From contig DIET01000034.1 of assembly GCA_002418765.1 (NCBI GenBank), positions 1 to 56,600 on the forward strand: 56,600 nt of DNA, written 5' to 3'. The DNA comes from Peptococcaceae bacterium UBA5767. Its GTDB lineage: Bacteria > Bacillota > TC1 > UBA5767. The number at the start of each line of letters is the position of its first letter. Within the stretch, counting starts at the first letter, position 1. Below, in pieces: positions 26,402 through 35,094 of this stretch. The notes beneath the pieces were generated by a model. That model saw only the letters and a list, made by a program, of their open reading frames with translations, was not told where the DNA came from and did not search any database. The translations under genes and the position numbers were made by a program.

Positions 26402-27364
26402 TTGAATTCCTCGAAGAACATTGACTTCATTTGCCAGAATGGGGATGGGTATGTTGTCTCCCAGATCCTGCGGGGGAAGAAGGGCAGTCGCTACCATGAA
26501 AGACTGTTTGATGAGACGGACTATATCTGGAATGGAGATCGAACGCACAAGTATAAGCTTTTCAAGGAAACTTATACAGGATTGGATAAGAAAGGCACGA
26601 AAAAAACACGTGAACGGCAGGTTCTCATTTACTGGCACAAGGTCGAAGCCGACCAATTGGGAAAGAAACGGGAAGAGGAACTGAAGCTGGCACAGCGGGT
26701 CAGCGGAAACAATGTTTATGGTCTTAAGAAAGGTGTAGCCGAATACACCAAAGACATTACACTGGACAAGGATACAGGAGAAATGCTTCAGAATACCAAG
26801 AAAGTTCAGTTGGTAGATTACGAGAAAGCACAACATGACGCCCTGTTCGATGGTTACTTTTGTCTCATCACCAGCGAGATGGATTACGATGCTTCAAAGA
26901 TCCGTGAGATCTATTCCGGTTTGTGGAAGATCGAAGAGTTCTTCCGTATTCTCAAGTCGGACCTGAAGGCACGCCCCGTCTTTATCAGCACACAGGAGCA
27001 TACACAGGCACATTTCCTGATCTGCTTTGTGGCGCTTCTAATTGTTCGTATGATTCAACACGGCATGGGAGAACAAGCCCTTTCCACTGAACGCGTTGCC
27101 AGGGCGTTGCACGCAGCGACGCTAAAGGTGAATCATCCCGCAGGAGGTTATGTAAACTTGAACGATGTGGGTGGATCCCTTGGTTTTGAGAAGCATGTCA
27201 ACAAGAAGGGTGAACTGGTAGACACATTGGAATTCTCTGATCTAGATGAGATTGCGCAGGACTACCAGTTGATTCAGCAAACATTCGGTACCGACTTTTA
27301 TGAGGTGCAGGCAAAGCAGGAAGTATTCAATCGTTTTCTAAAGAAGATTGATTACAAGTTGTAG
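26402..27364 (+). pseudogene. IS1634-family transposase, N-terminally truncated
   Basis: 320 codons matching the C-terminal half of IS1634-type DDE transposases, which are usually around 550 residues. The segment YSGLWKIEEFFRILKSDL carries the last catalytic Glu and following Lys, and the tail with QTFGTDFYEVQAKQEVFNRF is intact. The first two catalytic Asp residues are missing. The frame begins at a TTG in GLNSSKNIDF, so the DNA between the left end and this point was deleted. It cannot be active on its own. Confidence 0.85.
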
Positions 27365-27377
27365 CACTACAGTAATT

Positions 27378-27438
27378 AAAAAGCGCAGATGCTCGAAAAC
27401 CCTGTAATGACAGGTGCTAGGAATCTTCTACGCTTTTT
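27378..27438 (+). terminator. Hairpin after the transposase remnant
   Basis: AAAAAGCG (27378-27385) pairs with CGCTTTTT (27431-27438) around a second short stem (CCTGT / ACAGG). Part of the element's right end; it may stop read-through. Confidence 0.6.
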
Positions 27439-27454
27439 GAACTGTAAAAATCGG

Positions 27455-27570
27455 GCCATCGCATTTTTATAGAACATACTCTGGCTTTATGGTTGACCTG
27501 CCTAACAGCTAAAGCAAAAGATCTGGTCTTTTTTTTCAATCAAGGCTCTTCTTCAATACACAATGTTACT
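27455..27570. repeat. Dispersed repeat, copy 2
   Basis: Partner of 19375-19490; see that entry. This copy starts right at the end of the IS remnant. Confidence 0.7.
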
Positions 27571-27716
27571 AAAGCACTGAAATGCATTGTATGATATAAT
27601 TATTTTTATGAGGAACAAGTACTTGCTGAATCGAGGATCTAACCAATACAATCTATGGAAACCTCAATAACGAATTCTATGGTATCAATGTATTATATTG
27701 CCCCAAGGAGAAAAAC

Positions 27717-28445
27717 ATGACCTATAAAATTAAAAAATCACTTTATCTTGAGGTTGCTGATCTTTTAAGAAAGAGCATACAAGACGATAAGTACTTGATT
27801 GACAACCGTCTCCCATCGGAGATCCAACTGTCAGAAGAGCTTGGCGTGAGCCGTGGTACTTTACGAGAAGCCATGTCCGTCCTAGAAAAGGAGGGCATGA
27901 TATATCGCAAGCATGGTGTAGGTTCTTTTGTTAAAAATAAACCTATGGAAATAATCGAAGGACTAGAGAGTCTGGAATTTAACGAAAACGACTCACAGAA
28001 GCATGATAATCTCATTCAAACTATCCATAAGAGTGGTCAAATGCGAGTCGATGGAAAAATCAGCAAACAACTCAATGTTGATGAGGGTACAACCTGCTTT
28101 TTCTTGGAAGTGGTGACCTACAACCACGATATGCCTATCGCATATTTTCAAGAGATTTATCCTAAAGAAATCATCAAAAAAGAAAAGGATATGTACAACA
28201 GAAAATCTTTCAAAAACCCGATCAGTTTTCTTAAAAAAGTTACAGACCAAAGCATCGGTCAGTTTCAAAGCGTCATGAAAGTGGAACTTCCTCCTGTTCA
28301 TCTGATGGAAATTCTATCCATCGACACATCAGTTCCTCTGCTATCGTTTGAAGGCACCTTATACAGCGAAAATAAAACTCCACTTATGTTTACCAAACAG
28401 TACTTTCGTGGTGACCAATACCAATTCACGTTGATTCGCAGTTAG
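27717..28445 (+). CDS. GntR-family regulator with UTRA domain (HutC type)
   Basis: 242 residues. The N-terminal winged helix (PSEIQLSEELGVSRGTLREAMSVLEKEG) is followed by a UTRA domain of about 150 residues, the effector-binding domain of HutC-type regulators. AAGGAG precedes the ATG. It is opposite in strand to the adenine deaminase-symporter operon and next to its 3' end; that operon is the likely target but is not proven. A terminator follows at 28530. Confidence 0.92.
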   Translation: MTYKIKKSLYLEVADLLRKSIQDDKYLIDNRLPSEIQLSEELGVSRGTLREAMSVLEKEGMIYRKHGVGSFVKNKPMEIIEGLESLEFNENDSQKHDNLIQTIHKSGQMRVDGKISKQLNVDEGTTCFFLEVVTYNHDMPIAYFQEIYPKEIIKKEKDMYNRKSFKNPISFLKKVTDQSIGQFQSVMKVELPPVHLMEILSIDTSVPLLSFEGTLYSENKTPLMFTKQYFRGDQYQFTLIRS

Positions 28446-28529
28446 TATTCCCGAAGGGACTATGGATATAAACATTAAACTAATAACAAACACACTACAT
28501 GAATAAAAATCAAGTCATCTACATGCTGA

Positions 28530-28565
28530 AAGCAAGGGCAGAATCATAAGATTCTGCCCTTGCTT
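28530..28565. terminator. Bidirectional terminator
   Basis: Perfect 16-bp stem (28530-28545 / 28550-28565) with a 4-base loop, between the convergent GntR gene and the small membrane-peptide gene. Confidence 0.8.
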
Positions 28566-28608
28566 CATTGTTATCTTGAGATCATAGCGAAAAAAGAAAT
28601 ATCCTATT

Positions 28609-28731
28609 CTACCAGAATGTTTTTCCCTTAATGTCCACTATGAAATACCATACCATAAACCCGAAAACTACGGCCAAACCAGCCATGGAAAGATAAATTA
28701 ACCATTCAAAAAAAACTCTACTATAGTACAT
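28609..28731 (-). CDS. Small membrane peptide, symporter accessory subunit candidate
   Basis: A 40-residue frame (MYYSRVFFEWLIYLSMAGLA, then a hydrophobic stretch, ending in KGKTFW) encoding one transmembrane helix. AGGAGG sits 6 bases before the ATG, as strong as for any long gene here. It follows the sodium:solute symporter gene at 28783. Short single-helix peptides are known to accompany symporters of this superfamily, and the other symporter in this window (40750) is also preceded by one. Function as a stabilising or regulatory subunit is inferred. Confidence 0.7.
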   Translation of the reverse strand: MYYSRVFFEWLIYLSMAGLAVVFGFMVWYFIVDIKGKTFW

Positions 28732-28782
28732 AACTTTCCTCCTTATTCTACATACATGCCTAAATCACTTGTCAGAATGTTT

Positions 28783-30213
28783 TTAATCAGACAGCTCTTT
28801 AATTTTGTCAGCCAAATCAGCAAAATCGTATTCATACTTACTGACTTTGGATGCGAAGAAGGTTATTGCAGTGGAAACAAGCAGTGCTGTCACAAAGCTC
28901 ATCATGGTGCTCCCTGCGATAAAGAGAGGAAGACCACTGGCAATGCCTGCCAACGTAGCAATCGTGGCTGCCATACCAGACACTTTTTTACTGTATAGAC
29001 CAACAAAAACCGGCACGACTGCTGCTGACGCCAATAAATCAGCACTCAACAGTAAGAACAAAATGGATGGTGCAAAGTAGGCGACAATCATGGCACCAAT
29101 ACCAAATAAAATGGAACCAATTCTGGCGACTCTTAAAACACCAGCAGAGTTAAGATGTGGCGAGAGTGGCTTCACGATATCTAAGGCAAAACTCGATGAA
29201 AAACCGCTGATAGCATTGCCCGCCGTTGAACCGGCACCCAAGACAACGATGACACTGAAAAGAATCGTCACCCAAGGAGGAAGAAGCTCAAATACAGCCA
29301 GCGGAGTTGCAATAGATGAATGAGGCAAATTCAGGCCTGCAGTAAATGCAATCAAGCCTAGAAAGGCTGCCACAATGGTCATGGGGAAGGTCATCAATGC
29401 TGAACTGATCAATGATTTTTTAATAACAGCATCACTTTTCGCCGCATATACTCTCTGCCACAATGCCTGATTCAATAATTCGGCAGCAGAAACAGCAATG
29501 ATAATCAAGACAGCAAACTCAATACCAGGCTTAAAATTGATCATCATATAATCCGGATTAATCTGCATGACTTTATCATAAACAGCACCAGCTCCGCCAA
29601 GCTTTTGCATGATCATAATAGCTGGGATCAGCAACAACGGAGGAATGAGGATGGATTGCAGTCCATCGGTAAAAATAGCCGCATTCAAACCGCCATAGGT
29701 AGCATAGATGATCAGCGGTACACCAACAACCAACACACTGATGGCCATTGGGATATCTCCAATATATCTGAATAAGATTGCTGCGCCAATTAAATTAGAA
29801 GCAAACAATATGAACAGATACACCAGTGAAACCGCCAGTACCACATAGTACATCAATAGTCCGTATCTCACTCGCACATACTCACCAATCGTGTGTCCTT
29901 CAGGAATAAGTGAGCGAATTTTTTTCGTAAAAGGAGTAAATACAATATAGGCCAAGGTGATGGCCAAGGCATATCCAATCATTGCAGTTACACCACTCAG
30001 ATATGCCATTTCTCCAGGTGAAAAGATGAGTCCAGTTCCTACTGCATAAGCAACAAAGGTTGCTGTCAAAAATCCAATTGAAATATTTCTGCCGCCAGTA
30101 TAATAAGTCGCCTTATTTTGCATTTTTTGTCTGCTGTAATAGGTGCCGAATACGGTAATAACCACATTCACCACCAAGCTGACTACAATAAGTGTAATAC
30201 CAAATCCTGACAT
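28783..30213 (-). CDS. Sodium:solute symporter (SSS family)
   Basis: 476 residues with about 13 hydrophobic segments. The N-terminal TYYTGGRNISIGFLTATFVA and the segment GTGLIFSPGEMAYLSGVTAMIGYA fit the SSS superfamily (PutP/PanF relatives). AGGAGG precedes the ATG. In an operon with adenine deaminase and the cyclo-ligase-like gene, the likely substrate is a purine, nucleobase or folate-related compound, but this is inference. Confidence 0.88.
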   Translation of the reverse strand: MSGFGITLIVVSLVVNVVITVFGTYYSRQKMQNKATYYTGGRNISIGFLTATFVAYAVGTGLIFSPGEMAYLSGVTAMIGYALAITLAYIVFTPFTKKIRSLIPEGHTIGEYVRVRYGLLMYYVVLAVSLVYLFILFASNLIGAAILFRYIGDIPMAISVLVVGVPLIIYATYGGLNAAIFTDGLQSILIPPLLLIPAIMIMQKLGGAGAVYDKVMQINPDYMMINFKPGIEFAVLIIIAVSAAELLNQALWQRVYAAKSDAVIKKSLISSALMTFPMTIVAAFLGLIAFTAGLNLPHSSIATPLAVFELLPPWVTILFSVIVVLGAGSTAGNAISGFSSSFALDIVKPLSPHLNSAGVLRVARIGSILFGIGAMIVAYFAPSILFLLLSADLLASAAVVPVFVGLYSKKVSGMAATIATLAGIASGLPLFIAGSTMMSFVTALLVSTAITFFASKVSKYEYDFADLADKIKELSD

Positions 30214-30292
30214 TCAATACGCCTCCTTTTAATCTAAATCAAACAAAAGAAATATGTGTGCCTGTTCAAATGGACTAATCACCTCCTCTTAT

Positions 30293-30314
30293 GCCCCGGA
30301 CACTCATCCGGGGC
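30293..30314 (-). terminator. Hairpin between the cyclo-ligase-like gene and the symporter
   Basis: Perfect 8-bp GC-rich stem (gccccgga / tccggggc) with a 6-base loop, in the 151-base gap. No T-run, so attenuation or message processing is more likely than full termination. Confidence 0.55.
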
Positions 30315-30364
30315 AACCTCTCCATCCGTGTTGTTAGACAGATGATGGCATTTGATAGAATATC

Positions 30365-31111
30365 TTATTTCCGTTTATCGTATAATTCTTTCAACGGTGG
30401 GATAGACTCAATCATGTCTTCCTGTAATTTATCCCAAAGGATGCCTTGCGTGGGTTTGGGAAAATTGGTTTTTACACTGATGATTTCATCAGGTGTCACA
30501 ATATAATCGACGACTGTATCATAAGAAGAAGGTTCGATCTCCACATCAACAATCTGACAGTTGTGCCCCACAGCAAATACGGGCGTCTCCAGATCGACCA
30601 AATCAGTTTCCCAAAACATAGCCCATTCCAAATCGAAATACCCGTGACCTTTTCCAAATCTAAATCCCTGGGTGCTAATGGCGGAACCGCCAGTAACAAG
30701 CATATCCACTTTATTGAATTCTTTTTTCACATCATCCAAGCTTATTTGGTGCATGAATTTCTCAAACCCATCCAAGGTAGCCGCCAATTCTTCTTTCCCC
30801 TCAGGCACTTCACCTGGGCGAATGATGCAAAACCCTCTAGAAATCCCATAGTTCGTCATCAACAAGATTTTTTTATCAAGCAGAGCATACTCGCGAAGTT
30901 TCTCCAGATTATTGTCTGGTGTGATAAACACCAAATTGCTCTTTTTATAAATCTCGTGTTCTCGCATGAGATCAGCTGAACGATTGCTTCCCTCATAATC
31001 GGCAATACATTCAGCAAAATTGTATGAAAATCTGGAATCGGGTTTTGCTACCTTACGCAACTCCTTCCATACTCGCTGCCTGGCGTCATCCCTGGTCATT
31101 TTTTCTGACAT
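30365..31111 (-). CDS. 5-formyltetrahydrofolate cyclo-ligase-like protein
   Basis: 248 residues. GFRFGKGHGYFDLEW corresponds to the conserved GxRxGKGxGYYD motif of cyclo-ligases, and MTRDDARQRVWKELRKVAKPDSRF begins like the family. Classic cyclo-ligases are nearer 190-200 residues; this longer form resembles the MTHFSD-like branch and may have another substrate. Placed between adenine deaminase and a symporter, it suggests one-carbon recovery by tetrahydrofolate during purine breakdown. AGGAGG precedes the start. Confidence 0.82.
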   Translation of the reverse strand: MSEKMTRDDARQRVWKELRKVAKPDSRFSYNFAECIADYEGSNRSADLMREHEIYKKSNLVFITPDNNLEKLREYALLDKKILLMTNYGISRGFCIIRPGEVPEGKEELAATLDGFEKFMHQISLDDVKKEFNKVDMLVTGGSAISTQGFRFGKGHGYFDLEWAMFWETDLVDLETPVFAVGHNCQIVDVEIEPSSYDTVVDYIVTPDEIISVKTNFPKPTQGILWDKLQEDMIESIPPLKELYDKRK

Positions 31112-31171
31112 CTTTGTTATCCTCCTCTTTATTTTTAATTCAATTTCAAATTTGAATTCGCATTTAACAGA

Positions 31172-32887
31172 CTATATGCTGATTTCTACCAAAGTCTGTG
31201 TTTCTACATCAACCAAGCCTTTGGGTGTAAGCTTCAATTCCGGTATTACCGGTAATGTCATGAAAGCTAAGGTCATAAATGGGTCAATATGGGAATAAAC
31301 TCCCATGGTTACTGCAATTTCCTTCATCTTCTTCAACTTGTCATTCACGAAATACAAGTCTTCTGACGTCATAAGGCCAGCAATAGGAAGAGACAAAGCT
31401 TCCAGAACTATACCTCCTCTTACAATACAAATTCCTCCTTGAAGTTTCCTTATGGTATTTCCTGCCATGCAGATATCATCATCATTGGTACCAATAATGG
31501 TCAAATTGTGTGAGTCATGACCTATGGAGGAAGCGATAGCACCTTCCTTTAACCCAAATCCATGAACCAATGCCACCCCGACCTTTCCCGTATTGTTGTG
31601 ACGTTCTGCCACAACAATTTTAATGACATCTTGCTCCACATCTCCCCCAATTTCTTCATCATTGGTCTGAATATCGAAAATTAGTTCCCGTGTAATAATT
31701 TGGTTGGGTACGACACCGATCACACGTACTTTGCTTCCTTTGACTTTAAGAGCTAGCTTATCCGGGGTCAACTCCGGCATAAAAAAGCTCTTGCGCACGC
31801 TGGCATCATTAATTTCACTGCCTGTCATAATAATGCCCTGATGATTGGCCACCAGCTTCCCTCTTTTATAGACCTCATGAATAACAAATTTTTCCAAATC
31901 ATCAAGAACCAAGATGTCAGCAATATAACCTGGGGCAATGGCACCACGATCATGCAGTCGAAAGTATTCTGCAGTATTGATGGTGGCCATTTGAATGGCG
32001 GTTACAGGGTTGGTTCCTTTTTCAATAAGCCGACGTATGGAATAATCCATGTGCCCTTTTTCAGTTAATTCTTCCGGATGTTTATCGTCTGTAACCAAAA
32101 GCAACCGTCTTGACTTGCTCAAAGAAATAATCGGGAAAAGGTCGTCAAGATTTTTAGAAGCGGTTCCTTCACGGATCATAACCCATTGACCCAAACGAAT
32201 ACGTTGCATGGCCTCCTCTAAGGTAGTACATTCATGATCGGATTTGATGCCCGCCATAACATAAGTATTTAAATCATTGCCCACTACCCCAGGCGCATGC
32301 CCATCAATGACAATATCGTACTTATTGGCCAAATCAATTTTATCCCAGATATCGGTTTCACCAGAAAGCACTCCAGGAAAGTTCATGATTTCGCCCAAGC
32401 CAAGAACATGATTGTTCTTTAACAATGTTTCAATATCATGAGTAGAAATGATTCCTCCAGCCATTTCGCTGGGGGTTGCCGGGACACAAGATGGGGCCAT
32501 GAGAAAAATATCAAGCGGAATACTCATCGAGGCCTCAATCATATATTCAATCCCGGTGATACCACAAACGTTGGCAATTTCATGAGGATCCGCAATGATA
32601 GTCGTGGTACCCAAGGGAAGCAGAGCCTTGTTCAATTGAAAAGGCGAAACCATCGAACTTTCAATATGAATATGCCCATCCATCAGACCAGGAACAGCAT
32701 ATTTCCCAGTCATATTCTTCTCTATCAGTCCCTCATAAGAGCCTATGCCTACGATGACGCCATCATTCACAGCAATATCAGCAGGATAGATCTCACCTGT
32801 AAAAACATTGACCACATTGATATTCTTGAACACCAGTTCCGAAGGTTCTTTGCCGCTAGAATAAGCGATCATGGAGCGTAAATTCAT
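31172..32887 (-). CDS. ade: Adenine deaminase
   Basis: 571 residues, the normal family length. DGHIHIESS gives the first metal-binding His pair, LGEIMNFPG, DGHAPGV and SDHECTTLEEA are the next conserved blocks, and TDDKHPEELTEKGHMD contains the catalytic Asp region. The C-terminal domain with GHDSHNLTIIGTNDDDI is also canonical. It converts adenine to hypoxanthine and ammonia. First gene of its operon, with AGGAGG at the right distance. No purine riboswitch was found upstream; a candidate operator lies at 32911-32926. Confidence 0.95.
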   Translation of the reverse strand: MNLRSMIAYSSGKEPSELVFKNINVVNVFTGEIYPADIAVNDGVIVGIGSYEGLIEKNMTGKYAVPGLMDGHIHIESSMVSPFQLNKALLPLGTTTIIADPHEIANVCGITGIEYMIEASMSIPLDIFLMAPSCVPATPSEMAGGIISTHDIETLLKNNHVLGLGEIMNFPGVLSGETDIWDKIDLANKYDIVIDGHAPGVVGNDLNTYVMAGIKSDHECTTLEEAMQRIRLGQWVMIREGTASKNLDDLFPIISLSKSRRLLLVTDDKHPEELTEKGHMDYSIRRLIEKGTNPVTAIQMATINTAEYFRLHDRGAIAPGYIADILVLDDLEKFVIHEVYKRGKLVANHQGIIMTGSEINDASVRKSFFMPELTPDKLALKVKGSKVRVIGVVPNQIITRELIFDIQTNDEEIGGDVEQDVIKIVVAERHNNTGKVGVALVHGFGLKEGAIASSIGHDSHNLTIIGTNDDDICMAGNTIRKLQGGICIVRGGIVLEALSLPIAGLMTSEDLYFVNDKLKKMKEIAVTMGVYSHIDPFMTLAFMTLPVIPELKLTPKGLVDVETQTLVEISI

Positions 32888-32910
32888 CAGTGCCTCCTAA
32901 AGATAGTATT

Positions 32911-32926
32911 GGTAAGTCGTCTAACC
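32911..32926. promoter_or_regulatory. Candidate operator upstream of ade
   Basis: A 16-base interrupted palindrome, ggtaagtcgtctaacc, with six of eight pairs symmetrical, 24 bases upstream of ade. The GntR/UTRA protein at 27717 is the nearest candidate regulator. A weaker related sequence (aggtttaacc) lies 20-30 bases further up. Confidence 0.45.
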
Positions 32927-33221
32927 TATTTATAATTTCATTGTAAGAGGTTTAACCTTTAGTCTTATAGTTCTATGCACCATCCAAAACTCCTTCTTTT
33001 TTTATTACAATTTCTTTTTCCTATTGCCATGCACGGAAGAAAAGCAATTTGAACATTACACAAATGGTCTTTTTCGTTAATAACAAAGGAATTTTCACTC
33101 TCACTCAATATATTTTCCATCACGACTACTAGCTTCAGATCCATACACAGCACCACACTTTTATATTGGAGATGTCTGGATTATTTCATTGCTTGCAATT
33201 TTTTATCTAACCACCAGAAAA
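32927..33221. other. Gene-free stretch upstream of ade
   Basis: Holds the ade promoter region. The one open frame on the minus strand (32965-33156) lacks family features and a ribosome binding site, and I do not call it. Confidence 0.6.
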
Positions 33222-33242
33222 GCCCTGCTGTACAAGCAGGGC
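33222..33242 (-). terminator. Terminator of the iron-sulfur membrane protein operon
   Basis: Perfect 8-bp GC-rich stem (gccctgct / agcagggc) followed on the minus strand by TTTT. Lies 35 bases beyond the stop of a possible small frame at 33277 and so suggests transcription continues through it. Confidence 0.75.
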
Positions 33243-33276
33243 CATTACGTGTTCATCAATACAATGGTTGAATCTG

Positions 33277-33402
33277 TCAATCTAGGGTAACAACAATTCT
33301 CCCATCAGCCAAATCTTTCATGATCTGTTCATTCGCTTCCTTATAGTACATGTTGGCGGGCACCCCCCCGAATTTTCCCACCAACAGATCTACCCCATGC
33401 AA
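33277..33402 (-). CDS. Possible small ORF or frameshifted tail of the upstream gene
   Basis: A 41-codon frame from TTG 33402, with AGAGG 5 bases upstream, giving MHGVDLLVGKFGGVPANMYY and on to RIVVTLD. The composition looks like a real protein. It begins 14 bases after the stop of the 33416-34150 gene and is in the +1 frame relative to it, so a single base change could make it the C-terminus of that gene. A GGGGGGG run lies in the middle of it. No family is recognised. Confidence 0.4.
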   Translation of the reverse strand: MHGVDLLVGKFGGVPANMYYKEANEQIMKDLADGRIVVTLD

Positions 33403-33415
33403 CCACACCTCTGTC

Positions 33416-34150
33416 TTAAGGGAGGACAGCCTGCAAAGCCTCTTTCACTGTGCCAAAAGACAGATCGTTTTGCTCAGCGATAGTCTTGATGCTCAAATTC
33501 ACCTGATCAACTTTGATGCCCAAAATATCTTCTACTGTTTCCAACGGCACACCTGCATCCACAACATCTTTTACCGTCGTCTGACCGGCAATTTCCAAGG
33601 CACTGGGCAAAACGGAGGACTCATTTTCTTCTGATACTACCAGCCCTTCATCCGACTCATCCTCTACAGATGATATGGGGTTTACTTCAATGATATATGC
33701 AGATATTTCTTCTTCTAGCGATTCGCTCCATCGCCCATTCTCCTTAAGAACATCCACCGCTGTACTCGGCAAGTTTTCCAGTTCTCCATGAGGGACATCT
33801 GTATACAATGCCACAAATAATTTTACAGACCCTGTTCCCAACTCTACTTCCTCACCCAAAACCTCATAAAATTCTGAAACATCCATGGCTTTGAGTGATC
33901 CTGGATTTTCAGACGGCAAATTAAAGGCTGTCGCCAGTGTAGCAGATGGAATCAAAAAGCTCTGTTCAATATCCAAAAACGTGGTCGAACCTCGTATGGC
34001 TTCCGGATCAGCCAACCCCACCTCATCTCCTTCACCGACAAGCAACAAATCTTGATTTGACGTTGTCTGCCAATACCCCAACATATCCGCTAAATAAATA
34101 CCTCCGAATGTCAATAGAAGCACCAACACTGCAGCCCATTTACGCTTCAT
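33416..34150 (-). CDS. Membrane-anchored extracytoplasmic protein, partner of an iron-sulfur protein
   Basis: 244 residues with an N-terminal membrane segment (WAAVLVLLLTFGGIYLADML) and an acidic exported portion. The last 65 residues (TTVKDVVDAGVPLETVEDIL, then a second similar helical unit) resemble the short helical repeats often found next to NapH-like proteins, though I hold that loosely. Start at ATG 34150, behind GAGGAGG. The start overlaps the preceding gene by 11 bases, so the two are coupled. Confidence 0.65.
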   Translation of the reverse strand: MKRKWAAVLVLLLTFGGIYLADMLGYWQTTSNQDLLLVGEGDEVGLADPEAIRGSTTFLDIEQSFLIPSATLATAFNLPSENPGSLKAMDVSEFYEVLGEEVELGTGSVKLFVALYTDVPHGELENLPSTAVDVLKENGRWSESLEEEISAYIIEVNPISSVEDESDEGLVVSEENESSVLPSALEIAGQTTVKDVVDAGVPLETVEDILGIKVDQVNLSIKTIAEQNDLSFGTVKEALQAVLP

Positions 34151-34976
34151 GGTGTACCTCCTCATATGCCTTTACTTTCAATTCCACCGTCTGGGGAACT
34201 GGACATGACACCTCAGAAGTACACGCGAAACAGCGTATACACTGATGATCCCGAACTACCTTCTTCTTCGATACTTCTATATTCATGGGACAAACCGTAT
34301 CACAGCGTTTGCAATCCACGCAAGTTGTTTTATTGCGCCTGATAGACAGGATACTAAACAGATTGGTCAGCCCAATCAAAGCACCAAAGGGGCAAGCATA
34401 TTTGCACCACGGACGCTCCACAAACAAAGATAGTAAAAGAGTCACACCCAAAACAAAAAGTCCACCCAAGGTAGCTTCGCTCGACCAGAAATTAAATAAG
34501 GCGAAATAAGGATCTACTTCCAAGAAGACCAACCTTAGACTCATCGTCGTCAGATAAACCACCCAAATAAGAACCAAATAGCGAAGATATCGCAAAATTT
34601 TGTCCAAACGTAAGGGAACAAAATGATTGTATCTTTTCTTAAAGATCTTCCTTCCAAGTCCACCAAACCACTCCTGAATAGATCCCAAAGGACACATGTA
34701 ACTGCATACCAATGGTCCCGCAATGATACTCATGACAAATATGATGCCCAACACCACAAATGAGGATAGATGGATTTTAGGTACCATCACATCCCAGCGA
34801 AACAAGGCCACGAACGCGGCTACCCCTCCAAAGGGGCAAATAGAATGCAGGGAAGAGGATCCAATGATCGGCAAAACAATTCCCGATTCACTAATCTCAT
34901 GATTGAGCACAATGAGCGCCACCAATAGAAAAAAGGAAAGCTGACTGATTAACCTAAGATTCCATTTTTTTTTCAT
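34140..34976 (-). CDS. NapH-like iron-sulfur membrane protein
   Basis: 278 residues with five hydrophobic segments and four cysteine groups. CSYMCPLGS and CKYACPFGA are the paired CxxxCP motifs of NapH/NosR/YccM-type proteins; CVDCKRCDTVCP and CIRCFACTSEVSC are the two C-terminal [4Fe-4S] groups. Members pass electrons between the membrane and a periplasmic or extracytoplasmic acceptor. GAGGAGG precedes the ATG. Its acceptor is probably the 244-residue protein encoded downstream. Confidence 0.88.
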   Translation of the reverse strand: MKKKWNLRLISQLSFFLLVALIVLNHEISESGIVLPIIGSSSLHSICPFGGVAAFVALFRWDVMVPKIHLSSFVVLGIIFVMSIIAGPLVCSYMCPLGSIQEWFGGLGRKIFKKRYNHFVPLRLDKILRYLRYLVLIWVVYLTTMSLRLVFLEVDPYFALFNFWSSEATLGGLFVLGVTLLLSLFVERPWCKYACPFGALIGLTNLFSILSIRRNKTTCVDCKRCDTVCPMNIEVSKKKVVRDHQCIRCFACTSEVSCPVPQTVELKVKAYEEVHHEA

Positions 34977-35094
34977 ACATCCTCCTCAAAAAACTCATGG
35001 GTGCAAAAATGCTTAGCTGCTGGATATGAGATAGCAAATACTTCCAATAACCCTAACTGATCAGATTTCAACCTCATACTCGCCGCAGCATTCA

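Larger units (their letters stand above)
26310..27455 (+). mobile_element. IS1634-like element, internally deleted
   Basis: The left part holds an inverted 17-mer pair (26318-26334 and 26380-26396, one mismatch), and the right part encodes the C-terminal half of a transposase followed by a hairpin. About 230 N-terminal codons are missing between them, since the frame starts abruptly in GLNSSKNIDF. The element ends near 27455, where the dispersed repeat begins. Ends are estimated. Confidence 0.75.

Noticed and set aside
32965..33156. Short minus-strand frame upstream of ade
   Set aside because: No ribosome binding site, no recognisable motif and composition unlike coding DNA around it.
32888..33170. 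Purine riboswitch upstream of ade
   Set aside because: No aptamer-like core (conserved loop-loop pairing and J2-3 sequence) can be found, and no terminator hairpin fits.
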